Origin: Lachnospiraceae bacterium
Lineage (GTDB): Bacteria; Bacillota; Clostridia; Lachnospirales; Lachnospiraceae
Length of the DNA: 64,000 bases
Direction: 5' to 3'
NCBI GenBank assembly: GCA_016284315.1
Contig: JAEEOO010000069.1
Location: 1-64,000, forward strand
Below are positions 36,054 through 44,718 of this stretch, in pieces. Position 1 is the stretch's first letter, and every line of letters begins with the position of its first letter. The notes under the pieces are model-generated. The model was not told where the DNA came from and ran no database searches. It saw only the letters and a list, made by a program, of their open reading frames with translations. The translations under genes and the position numbers were made by a program.

Positions 36054-36702
36054 TAGTATTTCTTCTAATGCAGTACTTGCAGATTGGATTGCCCTGGCTT
36101 GAAAACTTTTCTTCGTACTCAGTCATGACATTTCCTTCAACAAGCTTTGCGTCGTTGTGAAGATCGTAGGTAATATAGTCGGCGGTCCATCCGGCGGGTT
36201 CAAGTTCTTCTACGGCAAAATCGAAAAGCCCGCGATTGTCGGTCTTAAACTCAATACAGCCGTCTTCCTTTAAGATTTTATCGTATCTTGCAAGGAACTG
36301 TCTTGAAGGAAGACGTCTCTTTGCATGTCTGTCCTTGGGCCAGGGATCTGAGAAGTTAAGATAGATCCTGTCTACTTCGCCGGGAGCAAAAACCTTTGCG
36401 ATATCCTCTGCGTCCATACGAAGGAAAATGAGATTGGGTTTTTCGTCCTCTTCCATTTTCTGAACGGCGCGAAGAAGAACTGCGGAATATTTCTCGATAC
36501 CGATATAGTTTACATCGGGATTTAAAGCAGCGAGATCATGAATGAAACGACCCTTTCCCATACCAATCTCAATACGGATGGGATTGTTGTTACCGAAGCG
36601 TTCATGCCAGGTACCGGGGCATTTTTCAAGCTCGCTCTCATCAACTACATATTTGCTGTCGGCTATCATTTCCTGACAGCCTGTTATATTGCGTAAGCGC
36701 AT
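36046..36702 (-). CDS. trmB: tRNA (guanine-N7-)-methyltransferase
   Basis: Methylates G46 of tRNAs using SAM. The 218-residue protein has the motif I strand IRIEIGMGKGRF, NYIGIEKYSAVLLRA and the typical LNFSDPWPKDRHAKRRL. I start at ATG 36700-36702, seven bases after GGAG (36710-36713). It overlaps the 3' end of dacF by 8 bp on the other strand and is divergent from uvrC. No separate terminator is seen, so antisense reading into dacF is possible. Confidence 0.93.
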   Translation of the reverse strand: MRLRNITGCQEMIADSKYVVDESELEKCPGTWHERFGNNNPIRIEIGMGKGRFIHDLAALNPDVNYIGIEKYSAVLLRAVQKMEEDEKPNLIFLRMDAEDIAKVFAPGEVDRIYLNFSDPWPKDRHAKRRLPSRQFLARYDKILKEDGCIEFKTDNRGLFDFAVEELEPAGWTADYITYDLHNDAKLVEGNVMTEYEEKFSSQGNPICKYCIRRNTTI

Positions 36703-36767
36703 AATATTACTCCATAAATTAAAACAGGTTAATTGACACCTGTGCATTATAAGAAATAAAAAAGTCT

Positions 36768-38645
36768 ATGTCAAATATGTTTGATGTTAAGGAAGAACTT
36801 AAAAAGCTCCCTAACAGCCCCGGGGTTTACATCATGAGAGATGCAGCCGGAGGCGTTCTTTACGTGGGAAAAGCCATCAATCTTCATAATCGCGTCCGTT
36901 CATATTTCAGGGCGAATGTTGGAAGAGGACCTGCCATCGACAAGATGATCTCACTCATCGATCATTTTGAATATATCGTTACGGACTCTGAACTTGAAGC
37001 TCTTGTACTTGAGAACAACCTTATCAAGGAATACTCACCCAAATATAACACCCTTTTAAAGGACGACAAAACCTATCCTTATATCAAGGTAACTCTTGGA
37101 GAAGAATATCCAAGGGTTATGTTCTCCAGAACCATGAAAAAGGATAAGTCAAAGTATTTCGGACCCTACAGTTCAGCCGCTGCGGTTAAGGATACCATTG
37201 AACTTCTGAACAAGATTTATATGCTTAGGACCTGTAACAGGAGTCTTCCCAGAGATATCGGTCTTGAAAGGCCCTGCCTTAATTACCACATCGGTCAGTG
37301 TACCGCACCCTGCCAAGGATATGTCAGCAAGGAAGAGTACGCGGCTCAGGTTGACGGAGCCATGGAATTTTTAAGCGGCAATTATAAGCCGGTCTTAAAA
37401 GATCTTGAGGATAAGATGAAGGAGGCAGCAGAGCATCTTGAATTTGAGGAAGCCGCAAGATTAAGGGACCTTTTTGCCAGCGTAAAGAGCGTTTCCCAGA
37501 AGCAGAAGATAACCGATACCGAGGGCGATGATAAGGATGTTATCGCCATGAGCAAGGACAAAGACGATGTTGTCGTTCAGGTTTTCTTCGTCCGAGATGG
37601 AAAACTTATCGGAAGAGAACACTATTACATGACGCATGTGTCGGAAGATGCTCCCGGGCTGATACTTCAGGAATTTGTCAAGCAGTTCTATGCAGGAACA
37701 CCTTTTCTTCCGAGAGAGATAATGCTCCAGCATGAAATAGAGGATGCGGAGCTTATCGAGAAATGGCTTTCTGACAGGCGTGGCGGAAAAGTATATATTA
37801 AAGTTCCTAAGGTTGGAACAAAAGAAAAACTTGTTGAAATGGCGGCAAGGAACGCCGAGATAATCCTGACTCAGGACAGAGAGAAGCTTAAGCGTGAAGA
37901 GGGACGAACCATTGGTGCTGTTAAGGAGATTGCCAAGCTCCTTGGCCTTGACAATGTGGAGCGTATGGAAGCTTTTGATATTTCCAATACCAACGGTTTT
38001 GAGAATGTCGCTTCAATGGTTGTCTTTGAAAAAGGAAAACCTAAGAAGAGCGATTACAGGAAGTTCAGGATAAAGACTGTGGCGGGTCCCGACGATTACG
38101 CCTGCATGAGGGAAGCGCTGACGAGACGCTTTACTCACGGCATGGAAGAGAACGAGGAACTGTCAAAGAAGAACCTGGGAGCAGAGTACGGAAGCTTTTC
38201 AAAATTCCCGGATCTTTTATTGATGGACGGAGGACGAGGTCAGGTAAATATTGCCCTTGAGGTTTTAGGTGAACTTGGGCTTAACGTTCCCGTTTGCGGA
38301 ATGGTAAAGGATGATTTCCATAGGACGAGAGGAATTTACTTTAACAATGTAGAACTGCCCATAGATATCCATTCCGAAGGCTTTAAGCTTGTTACAAGGA
38401 TCCAGGACGAGGCCCACAGATTTGCCATTGAGTATCATAAATCCTTAAGAAGCAAGACGCAGGTTAAGTCAATCCTTGATGATATCCCGGGAATCGGACC
38501 TGCAAGAAGAAAGGCCCTGATGCGTCACTTTGAAAACCTCTCGGATATCAAGAACGCAACTGCAGAAGAGATCGCAACTATCCCTGAGTTTAATACAAAA
38601 GCTGCGGAAGCGGTGGTTGAATTCTTCCGAGCAAAACAGGGTTAA
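36768..38645 (+). CDS. uvrC: Excinuclease ABC subunit C
   Basis: Makes both incisions in nucleotide excision repair with UvrAB. The 625-residue protein shows the GIY-YIG domain ([18 protein letters not shown], residues 15-95), a UVR helix pair (about 200-240), the UvrC homology/RNase H-like region ([11 protein letters not shown]) and tandem helix-hairpin-helix ([15 protein letters not shown]) near the end. Length is normal. ATG 36768 and ATG 36777 are both possible; no strong ribosome binding site is visible. A TTGACA at 36733-36738 is followed by a poor -10. Confidence 0.95.
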   Translation: MSNMFDVKEELKKLPNSPGVYIMRDAAGGVLYVGKAINLHNRVRSYFRANVGRGPAIDKMISLIDHFEYIVTDSELEALVLENNLIKEYSPKYNTLLKDDKTYPYIKVTLGEEYPRVMFSRTMKKDKSKYFGPYSSAAAVKDTIELLNKIYMLRTCNRSLPRDIGLERPCLNYHIGQCTAPCQGYVSKEEYAAQVDGAMEFLSGNYKPVLKDLEDKMKEAAEHLEFEEAARLRDLFASVKSVSQKQKITDTEGDDKDVIAMSKDKDDVVVQVFFVRDGKLIGREHYYMTHVSEDAPGLILQEFVKQFYAGTPFLPREIMLQHEIEDAELIEKWLSDRRGGKVYIKVPKVGTKEKLVEMAARNAEIILTQDREKLKREEGRTIGAVKEIAKLLGLDNVERMEAFDISNTNGFENVASMVVFEKGKPKKSDYRKFRIKTVAGPDDYACMREALTRRFTHGMEENEELSKKNLGAEYGSFSKFPDLLLMDGGRGQVNIALEVLGELGLNVPVCGMVKDDFHRTRGIYFNNVELPIDIHSEGFKLVTRIQDEAHRFAIEYHKSLRSKTQVKSILDDIPGIGPARRKALMRHFENLSDIKNATAEEIATIPEFNTKAAEAVVEFFRAKQG

Positions 38646-38691
38646 TTCTGAAATTACTGTGATACTTGATAATGCTTTTATAGGTTAGATG

Positions 38692-38700
38692 TGTTAGAAT
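38692..38700 (+). promoter_or_regulatory. Extended -10 promoter of the hprK operon
   Basis: TGTTAGAAT (TGn + TAGAAT) 50 bp before the start; no good -35. Confidence 0.45.
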
Positions 38701-38749
38701 TAAAAAACACGGAAACAGTGTACACTTTACGAAAGGTATGGGTGAAACT

Positions 38750-39700
38750 ATGTCAACAGTAAAACTTACCGAAGTAGTTGAAAAAATGAAACTCGAGAAC
38801 TTAACTCCCGAGATCGATATCAGTAAAATAAGGATCCATGAGCCGGATATCAACCGTCCCGCACTTCAGATCGCAGGATACTATGAGTATTTCGATGCGG
38901 CTCGTATCCAGATCATCGGCTACGTTGAGTATTCCTATATGGAGAATGCGCTTAGCCCGGATAAGCAGAGGGAAGCATTTGAAAAGCTTTTGGAGTATCC
39001 CATCCCTGCCATCGTATTTTGCAGAAATCTTAAGCCCAACGATCTCTTCCTTGAGATTGCAAAGGAAAAGGGTAGACCCATCTTTTTATCAAATGAAGCA
39101 ACTTCAGCTTTTTCCGCTGAGATAATCAGATGGCTCAATGAGCAGCTTGCTCCTATGATGACGGTTCACGGTGTTCTCGTCGATGTATACGGTCAGGGCG
39201 TTCTTATCACCGGTGAGAGCGGAATCGGTAAATCAGAGGCAGCTCTTGAACTCATTAAGCGTGGTCACAGACTTGTATCCGATGACGCAGTTGAGCTTAG
39301 AAAGATCAGTGACGAAATGCTTATCGGAACTGCTCCCGATATTACAAAACACCTTATCGAACTAAGAGGTATCGGAATCGTTGACGTTAAGGCTCTTTAC
39401 GGTGCATCATCAGTAAAAGACAGTCAGGCCATCGACCTTATCATCCACCTCGAGGATTGGGACAAGGATAAGGATTACGACAGACTTGGACTGGAAGATA
39501 CTTATACCGAATATCTCGGTGTAAAGATCGCCAGCCACAATATTCCCATCAGACCCGGACGTAACCTTGCGGTCATTTGTGAGTCCGCAGCGGTTAACTT
39601 CCGTCAGAAGAAAATGGGCTACAACGCAGCAGAGGAACTCTACAAGAGATTCCAGCAGAATCTTGCCAAGAGAGGCGAAGGGGAGGACGAAGAGGAATGA
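38750..39700 (+). CDS. hprK: HPr kinase/phosphorylase
   Basis: Phosphorylates or dephosphorylates Ser46 of HPr and Crh and so drives carbon catabolite repression in Firmicutes. The 316-residue protein has the N-terminal domain (1-130), the P-loop GESGIGKS (about 154), the HPr-binding HRLVSDDAVELR segment and the signature LIELRGIGIVDVKALYG. I prefer ATG 38750; ATG 38738 is only one base after AAAGG. It overlaps the glucokinase gene by four bases and heads an operon reaching a Crh-like gene, its likely substrate. Confidence 0.94.
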   Translation: MSTVKLTEVVEKMKLENLTPEIDISKIRIHEPDINRPALQIAGYYEYFDAARIQIIGYVEYSYMENALSPDKQREAFEKLLEYPIPAIVFCRNLKPNDLFLEIAKEKGRPIFLSNEATSAFSAEIIRWLNEQLAPMMTVHGVLVDVYGQGVLITGESGIGKSEAALELIKRGHRLVSDDAVELRKISDEMLIGTAPDITKHLIELRGIGIVDVKALYGASSVKDSQAIDLIIHLEDWDKDKDYDRLGLEDTYTEYLGVKIASHNIPIRPGRNLAVICESAAVNFRQKKMGYNAAEELYKRFQQNLAKRGEGEDEEE

Positions 39701-40638
39701 AGTACGCAGTAGGTGTTGACATAGGCGGAACTACAGTAAAGATCGGAATCTTTGAAGAGAATTCAAAGATCGTTGATAAGTGGGAGATACCAACGGTTAC
39801 AGAAGGTAACGGAAAACAGGTTCTTCCCGACATTGCAAAGAGTGTTCTTGCAAAACTTTCTGAGCACGGAATTGAAAAGAGCGATGTCCTCGGAATCGGT
39901 GTCGGTGCTCCCGGAGCAGTTGATGATAAGGGATTTATGCCTAACGGCGCTGTTAATCTTGGATGGGCGCCTTTCAATCTTGCGGAGGAGTTTGGAAAAG
40001 AGATCGGAGATATCCCTGTTAAAGGTGCAAACGATGCTAACGTAGCAGCCTTCGGAGAAATGTGGCAGGGCGGTGGACGAGGACACAGCGATATGGTTGC
40101 GGTTACTTTGGGAACCGGCGTTGGTGGCGGAATCATCATCGGCGGCAAGATTGTTGCAGGTGCAACAGGAGCAGGCGGAGAGATCGGACATATTCACATC
40201 GTTGATGACGAGCCCGATACCTGCGGATGCGGCGGACACGGATGCCTTGAACAGTACGCTTCAGCTACCGGAATCGTTCGTCTTGCAAAGAGAAGACTTG
40301 CTAAGGATAACGAGCCCAGCGTTTTAAGAGAGGGCGAGGTTTCAGCAAAGGCTGTATTTGATGCGGTTAAGGCAGGAGACAAGGTTGCAGGCGAGATCGC
40401 AGATCAGTTTGGATATTACCTTGGTAAAGGCCTTGCTGCAGTAGCAAATGTTGTTAACCCTCAGGTATTTGTTATCGGCGGAGGCGTTTCCAAGGCGGGA
40501 GAAATCCTTCTTAAGTTTATCGAGCCCAGCTTTAAAAAGTATGCATTCCCTCCCTGCAGAGGAGCGAAATTTGCTATGGCTGAACTTGGAAATGATGCGG
40601 GCATCGTAGGCGCCGCAGGAATGATAATCAACAAATAA
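39697..40638 (+). CDS. glk: ROK-family glucokinase
   Basis: A 313-residue ROK kinase that likely phosphorylates glucose. Seen are the phosphate loop VGVDIGGTTVK, the sugar-binding NDAN and GEIGHIH, and the ROK zinc motif CGCGGHGCLEQ. It has no HTH domain, so it is an enzyme rather than a NagC/XylR-type regulator. Its start overlaps hprK (ATGA). Placing a glucokinase directly behind HPr kinase links free glucose use to catabolite control. Confidence 0.9.
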   Translation: MKYAVGVDIGGTTVKIGIFEENSKIVDKWEIPTVTEGNGKQVLPDIAKSVLAKLSEHGIEKSDVLGIGVGAPGAVDDKGFMPNGAVNLGWAPFNLAEEFGKEIGDIPVKGANDANVAAFGEMWQGGGRGHSDMVAVTLGTGVGGGIIIGGKIVAGATGAGGEIGHIHIVDDEPDTCGCGGHGCLEQYASATGIVRLAKRRLAKDNEPSVLREGEVSAKAVFDAVKAGDKVAGEIADQFGYYLGKGLAAVANVVNPQVFVIGGGVSKAGEILLKFIEPSFKKYAFPPCRGAKFAMAELGNDAGIVGAAGMIINK

Positions 40639-40678
40639 AAATATGCGGGGGATATATTAAGCTTTAAGGCGGTAATAT

Positions 40679-41587
40679 ATGATCACCAAAGAAGTGATAG
40701 ATTCTATAATTGAATATACAGCCTCGGAGAATGTAAAGCTCGAAGAGACTCTGTCGGGATACACTACATTCAAGATCGGCGGCCCCGCAAAATGTCTTGT
40801 GGAAATAGACACAGTTAAGCAATTGACAGATGTGTCACAATATCTTAAGCGCGAAAAAATCCCTTATTATGTTTTGGGAAACGGCAGTAATACCCTTTTT
40901 GCAGACGAAGGCTACGACGGAGTTGTGGTCCATCTTGGAAACAAGATTTCCGATATACGTGTTGAAGGAAATTTGATCTATGCTGAGGCCGGAGCAATGC
41001 TGGCAAGGGTTTCAAAGGAAGCCCAGAAGGCTTCTTTAACCGGTCTTGAATTTGCAGCAGGGATCCCCGGAACCGTTGGCGGCGGCGTTGTAATGAACGC
41101 GGGAGCCTACGACGGCGAGATGAAGCAGGTGGTTAAAGCTGTCAGTGCTGTTTCGCCCGAGGGAGAGTTTGTTACATTATCAAACGAAGAAGCAACCTTT
41201 GGTTATAGAAGCAGTTTGATGCGCCACACAGGATACGTTGTCACAGAAGTAGTTTTTGAATTACAAGAGGGTAATGCAGACGAGATCCTTACCAAGATGA
41301 ACGACTTCAACGAGAGGCGAAGGAGCAAGCAACCTCTTGAATATCCCAGTGCAGGAAGCACCTTTAAAAGACCTGAAGGATATTTTGCAGGAAAGCTTAT
41401 CATGGATGCGGGACTGAGAGGATACACCGTAGGCGGCGCCTGCGTATCCGAAAAGCACTGCGGATTTGTTATTAACAAGGGAGGAGCAACCGCAAAGGAT
41501 GTTGTAACTCTTATTAATGACGTAAAAGCAAAAGTTAAAGCAGATACAGGAATCGAACTTGAACCGGAGATAGAGATAATACAATGA
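40679..41587 (+). CDS. murB: UDP-N-acetylenolpyruvoylglucosamine reductase
   Basis: FAD enzyme that completes UDP-MurNAc in peptidoglycan synthesis. The 302-residue protein has the FAD-binding FKIGGPAKCL, LGNGSNTLFADEGYDGVV, GIPGTVGGGVVMNAGAY, the catalytic Ser in PSAGSTFKRPEG and Glu near the C-terminus (ELEPEIEII), as in type II MurB. It begins 40 bp after glk and overlaps rapZ by four bases. Confidence 0.95.
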   Translation: MITKEVIDSIIEYTASENVKLEETLSGYTTFKIGGPAKCLVEIDTVKQLTDVSQYLKREKIPYYVLGNGSNTLFADEGYDGVVVHLGNKISDIRVEGNLIYAEAGAMLARVSKEAQKASLTGLEFAAGIPGTVGGGVVMNAGAYDGEMKQVVKAVSAVSPEGEFVTLSNEEATFGYRSSLMRHTGYVVTEVVFELQEGNADEILTKMNDFNERRRSKQPLEYPSAGSTFKRPEGYFAGKLIMDAGLRGYTVGGACVSEKHCGFVINKGGATAKDVVTLINDVKAKVKADTGIELEPEIEIIQ

Positions 41588-42450
41588 GATTTGTTATCGT
41601 TACGGGAATGAGTGGCGGCGGAAAGAGCACCACGCTTAAAATGCTTGAAGATATGGGCTTTTATTGTGTAGATAATATGCCGGTTTCTCTTTTGGAGAAA
41701 TTTGCCGAGCTTATTACACAGCCGGGAACGGAGCTTACCAAGGTGGCTCTTGGACTTGACGTGCGCTCAGGTCAGTCATTCATGGAGCTTCCCAATATCA
41801 TTGATAATCTTTCCGAAAAAGATATCGTGGTTGACGTTCTCTTCCTTGATGCTTCCGAGAAGGCTCTTATCAAGAGATATAAAGAAACAAGAAGAATCCA
41901 TCCTCTTTCTCCCGAAGGACGCGTAGAAGACGGCGTCAAAAAAGAGAGGGAGATGCTTGAAAAGATAAAGAGCAGAGCTACACTTGTAATTGATACCAGT
42001 AATCTTTTGACAAGAGAACTTAAGGCTCAGCTCGATGAGATCTTTGTTAACGAAAAAGCCTACAATAACCTTATGGTCTCCGTTATGAGCTTCGGCTTTA
42101 AGCACGGAATCCCCGTTGATGCAGACCTTGTATTTGATGTAAGGTTCCTGCCCAATCCTTTTTATATCGAGGAGCTTAAAACAAAGACGGGACTTGATTC
42201 GGAAGTAAGAGATTATGTAATGAGCTTTCCCGAGGCAGGAGAGTTCCTCGACAAGATCGTTGATCTTCTTAAATTCCTTATTCCCAATTACATCAAAGAG
42301 GGAAAGTACAGTCTGGTTGTAGCCATTGGTTGCACCGGTGGAAAACACAGAAGCGTTACTCTTGCGGAAGGTCTTTACAAGAAACTTGAAGAACAGGGCG
42401 GATGCGGACTTAAGCTTTATCACAGGGACGTTACCGTGCCGGGAAAATAA
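41584..42450 (+). CDS. rapZ: RapZ/YvcJ-family RNase adapter P-loop protein
   Basis: A 288-residue nucleotide-binding protein. The P-loop GMSGGGKST is at residues 8-16, followed by DNMPVSLL; the C-terminal domain has FKHGIPVDADLVFDVRFLPN and CTGGKHRSV. E. coli RapZ steers RNase E to the GlmZ sRNA; Bacillus YvcJ binds GTP and affects competence. The exact role here is open. It sits between murB (overlap of 4) and whiA (12 bp). Confidence 0.93.
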   Translation: MRFVIVTGMSGGGKSTTLKMLEDMGFYCVDNMPVSLLEKFAELITQPGTELTKVALGLDVRSGQSFMELPNIIDNLSEKDIVVDVLFLDASEKALIKRYKETRRIHPLSPEGRVEDGVKKEREMLEKIKSRATLVIDTSNLLTRELKAQLDEIFVNEKAYNNLMVSVMSFGFKHGIPVDADLVFDVRFLPNPFYIEELKTKTGLDSEVRDYVMSFPEAGEFLDKIVDLLKFLIPNYIKEGKYSLVVAIGCTGGKHRSVTLAEGLYKKLEEQGGCGLKLYHRDVTVPGK

Positions 42451-42462
42451 ATAGGTGAATAT

Positions 42463-43326
42463 ATGTCCTTTTCGGGAAATGTAAAGGATGAACTGACGAA
42501 CAGGATTCCACCGGCAAGGCATTGTATGCTGGCGGAACTGGCGGGACTTTTTCATTCCTGCGGCCAGATAGGAAGGCTCTCCGGGGGAAATGTAACTATA
42601 GGGTTTGCCACCGAGAGAGAATCCATCGTCAGAAAAGGCTTTACTTTATTGAAAAAAACATTTAATATAGTTGGGGAAATTAACGAAAATAACCCTTCAT
42701 TTATGGAATTTCTCACAAAAATCGGTAACCCGGACGAGACGGTAAGCCAGCTCCTTATTAAAAATGCTTGCTGTCAAAGGGCTTTTTTGCGTGGTGCATT
42801 TTTAGGATGCGGTTCCGTAAATGATCCTGCCAAGACTTACCATCTTGAGTTTGTCTGCCCGTCGGAAGAAAAGGCGAAGCAGCTCCAGCAGGTTATCGGC
42901 GGTTTTGATATATCCACCAAGATCACTACAAGACGTAAGAGTTATGTGGTCTATATAAAAGAAGGCGAGGCAATTGTTGATCTACTTAGCGTCATCGAAG
43001 CCACAAACAGCCTTATGGATATGGAGAATGCCCGCATATACAAAGAGGTTAACAACTCGGTCAACAGGCGCGTCAATTGCGAGATGTCAAACATCAGAAA
43101 GACGGTCAGCGCCTCTGCAAGACAGATTGAAGATATTATATTTATCAGGGACAATTACGGACTTGATAAGCTGCCGGAAAGCCTTCGCCAGATGGCGTAT
43201 GTAAGGCTTGAATTTCCTGAGGCACCCCTTCAGGAATTGGGTGAGCATCTTGATCCTCCCGTAGGAAAATCGGGAGTTAATCATAGATTGAGGAGATTGG
43301 GAGAAATGGCTGATAAGCTTAGATAG
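42463..43326 (+). CDS. whiA: WhiA sporulation/cell division regulator
   Basis: A 287-residue protein: LAGLIDADG-type N-terminal fold (with MLAELAGLFHSCGQI and FLRGAFLGCGSV) and a C-terminal HTH (LRQMAYVRLEFPEAPLQELG, later GKSGVNHRLRRLGEMA). WhiA affects cell division and metabolism in Firmicutes. In the usual cluster yvcK stands between rapZ and whiA; it is missing here. The Crh-like gene follows 63 bp later, as in Bacillus. Confidence 0.92.
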   Translation: MSFSGNVKDELTNRIPPARHCMLAELAGLFHSCGQIGRLSGGNVTIGFATERESIVRKGFTLLKKTFNIVGEINENNPSFMEFLTKIGNPDETVSQLLIKNACCQRAFLRGAFLGCGSVNDPAKTYHLEFVCPSEEKAKQLQQVIGGFDISTKITTRRKSYVVYIKEGEAIVDLLSVIEATNSLMDMENARIYKEVNNSVNRRVNCEMSNIRKTVSASARQIEDIIFIRDNYGLDKLPESLRQMAYVRLEFPEAPLQELGEHLDPPVGKSGVNHRLRRLGEMADKLR

Positions 43327-43389
43327 CCTGCAGCCATGAACAGTCATGAGGAGATCCGCAATAGCGGGATTATGAAAGGATACATTTGT

Positions 43390-43647
43390 ATGAAGACAGG
43401 CAAGATTAAGGTGAACTTAGAGAACGGTTCAGAAGCCAGACCTATCGCGCTCCTTGTTCAGGAGGCAGGTAAGTTTGATTCAAGGATCTACCTTGAGATC
43501 GGAACGAAGAAGGTTAATGCCAAGAGCATCATGGGTATGATGAGCCTTGGTATGGCTAACGGTGACGAGGTTGAGGTCTCCGCTGAGGGCGAGGATGAAG
43601 AGGCAGCTCTTGACGGTGTTTGCAAATTTCTTGTGGGGGAGATGTAA
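43390..43647 (+). CDS. Crh-like HPr paralogue with Glu15
   Basis: An 85-residue HPr-fold protein, the length of Bacillus Crh. The phosphocarrier His15 is replaced by Glu (NGSEARP in place of GLHARP), while the regulatory Ser46 and its surroundings (AKSIMGMMSLG) are intact at position 46. It therefore cannot carry phosphate in the PTS but can be a target of HPr kinase, whose gene heads this operon, and could act as CcpA co-repressor like Crh (which has Gln15). The start is ATG 43390, nine bases after GAAAGGA; the longer frame from 43336 is not real. Position after whiA matches crh. Confidence 0.85.
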   Translation: MKTGKIKVNLENGSEARPIALLVQEAGKFDSRIYLEIGTKKVNAKSIMGMMSLGMANGDEVEVSAEGEDEEAALDGVCKFLVGEM

Positions 43648-43706
43648 TTCCCGCCTGATATGATCGGCAGGAAGCCCTTGGGGAAGGGCTGTGGGTACAA
43701 GGTTTT

Positions 43707-44606
43707 ATGAAACAGAATAAAAAAATGCTGTTCGTATACAATCCTAAGGCCGGAAAAGCGGCTATCCGTAATAAACTTGCGGATATCATTGACATTTTTA
43801 CTGCGGGCGGCTATGAAATCACAATAGTTCCGACACGTAAACATGGAGATGCAGTTCAGATAGTCAAAAACCGTGACCACATCTATGATGTTGTGGCATG
43901 CAGCGGTGGAGACGGGACCCTTGACGAAGTAGTAAACGGAATGCTGCAGAGTGATCACCGGACGACTCTCGGATATATTCCGGCGGGTTCTACCAATGAC
44001 TTTGCGGCAAGCCTTGCTATCCCTTCCGATATGCTTAAAGCGGCAGAGATCATCGTTGAAGGAAAGGATTTTGCATGCGATGTTGGAAGCTTTAACGACA
44101 CCAACTTTATTTATGTTGCAGCCTTCGGATTATTCAGCGAGATATCATATTCTACGGATCAGCAGATTAAAAACGCGCTTGGTCATTCCGCATATATCTT
44201 AAGCGGCGGAAAGTCCCTTCTTAATGCTCATGCCCATAAATTGAAAGTAACTGCCAATGGTGAGACCATCGAGGATGTATTCATCTACGGCATGATCTCC
44301 AACTCAAAGCAGGTTGGTGGCTTCCAAGGGATCATGGGACCCGGAGTAGAACTTGATGACGGCGAGTTTGAAGTTACCCTTATCAAGGACCCCAAGACTC
44401 CTCCGGAGCTTAACACCATTCTTGTATCCTTGCTTGAGAGAAATTTTGACAATGATCTCATGTACAGTTTCAGGACCAAGGACATAACCATCGAGTGCGA
44501 TGAACCCGTTAGATGGGCACTTGACGGTGAGGATGGTGGATCCCACAAAAAGGTTCATATTCAGGCTATTCCAAAGGCTGTCGACATACGAGTAATATAT
44601 CAATAA
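43707..44606 (+). CDS. Diacylglycerol/lipid kinase (YegS/DagK-like)
   Basis: A 299-residue kinase of the DAGK catalytic family. It has FVYNPKAGK at the N-terminus, the nucleotide-binding SGGDGTLDEVVNG, and GYIPAGSTNDFA; the C-terminal beta domain ends with WALDGEDGG. In Gram-positives DgkB-type enzymes return diacylglycerol released by LTA synthesis to phosphatidic acid, which would fit the LTA-synthase-like gene at 28712, but sphingosine/ceramide-type substrates cannot be ruled out. It ends the hprK string. Confidence 0.87.
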   Translation: MKQNKKMLFVYNPKAGKAAIRNKLADIIDIFTAGGYEITIVPTRKHGDAVQIVKNRDHIYDVVACSGGDGTLDEVVNGMLQSDHRTTLGYIPAGSTNDFAASLAIPSDMLKAAEIIVEGKDFACDVGSFNDTNFIYVAAFGLFSEISYSTDQQIKNALGHSAYILSGGKSLLNAHAHKLKVTANGETIEDVFIYGMISNSKQVGGFQGIMGPGVELDDGEFEVTLIKDPKTPPELNTILVSLLERNFDNDLMYSFRTKDITIECDEPVRWALDGEDGGSHKKVHIQAIPKAVDIRVIYQ

Positions 44607-44615
44607 AATTAAGTT

Positions 44616-44642
44616 CAGCCCTTGTTTCCAAAACAAGGGCTG
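44616..44642 (+). terminator. Hairpin after lipid kinase gene, overlapping fba promoter
   Basis: Perfect 12-bp stem CAGCCCTTGTTT/AAACAAGGGCTG (44616-44627 with 44631-44642), loop CCA, followed by TGTTATAATTTT. Confidence 0.65.
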
Positions 44643-44651
44643 TGTTATAAT
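44622..44651 (+). promoter_or_regulatory. Promoter of fba inside the upstream terminator
   Basis: TTGTTT (44622-44627), 18-bp spacer, TATAAT (44646-44651) with TGn in front (TGTTATAAT). The -35 lies within the terminator stem. Confidence 0.55.
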
Positions 44652-44718
44652 TTTAACAGTCTGAAAATTGTCTCTGCAGATGGCTGCGGAGAGGAATAAT
44701 ATAAGCGGAGGTAAAAAT

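Noticed and set aside
36733-36767. TTGACA giving a leaderless uvrC transcript
   Set aside because: The -35 is perfect but the matching -10 is only ATAAAA-like; too weak to call.
43336-43389. 18-residue N-terminal extension of the Crh-like protein
   Set aside because: HPr-fold proteins start with the first beta strand at MKTGKIKV; the ribosome site GAAAGGA fits ATG 43390.
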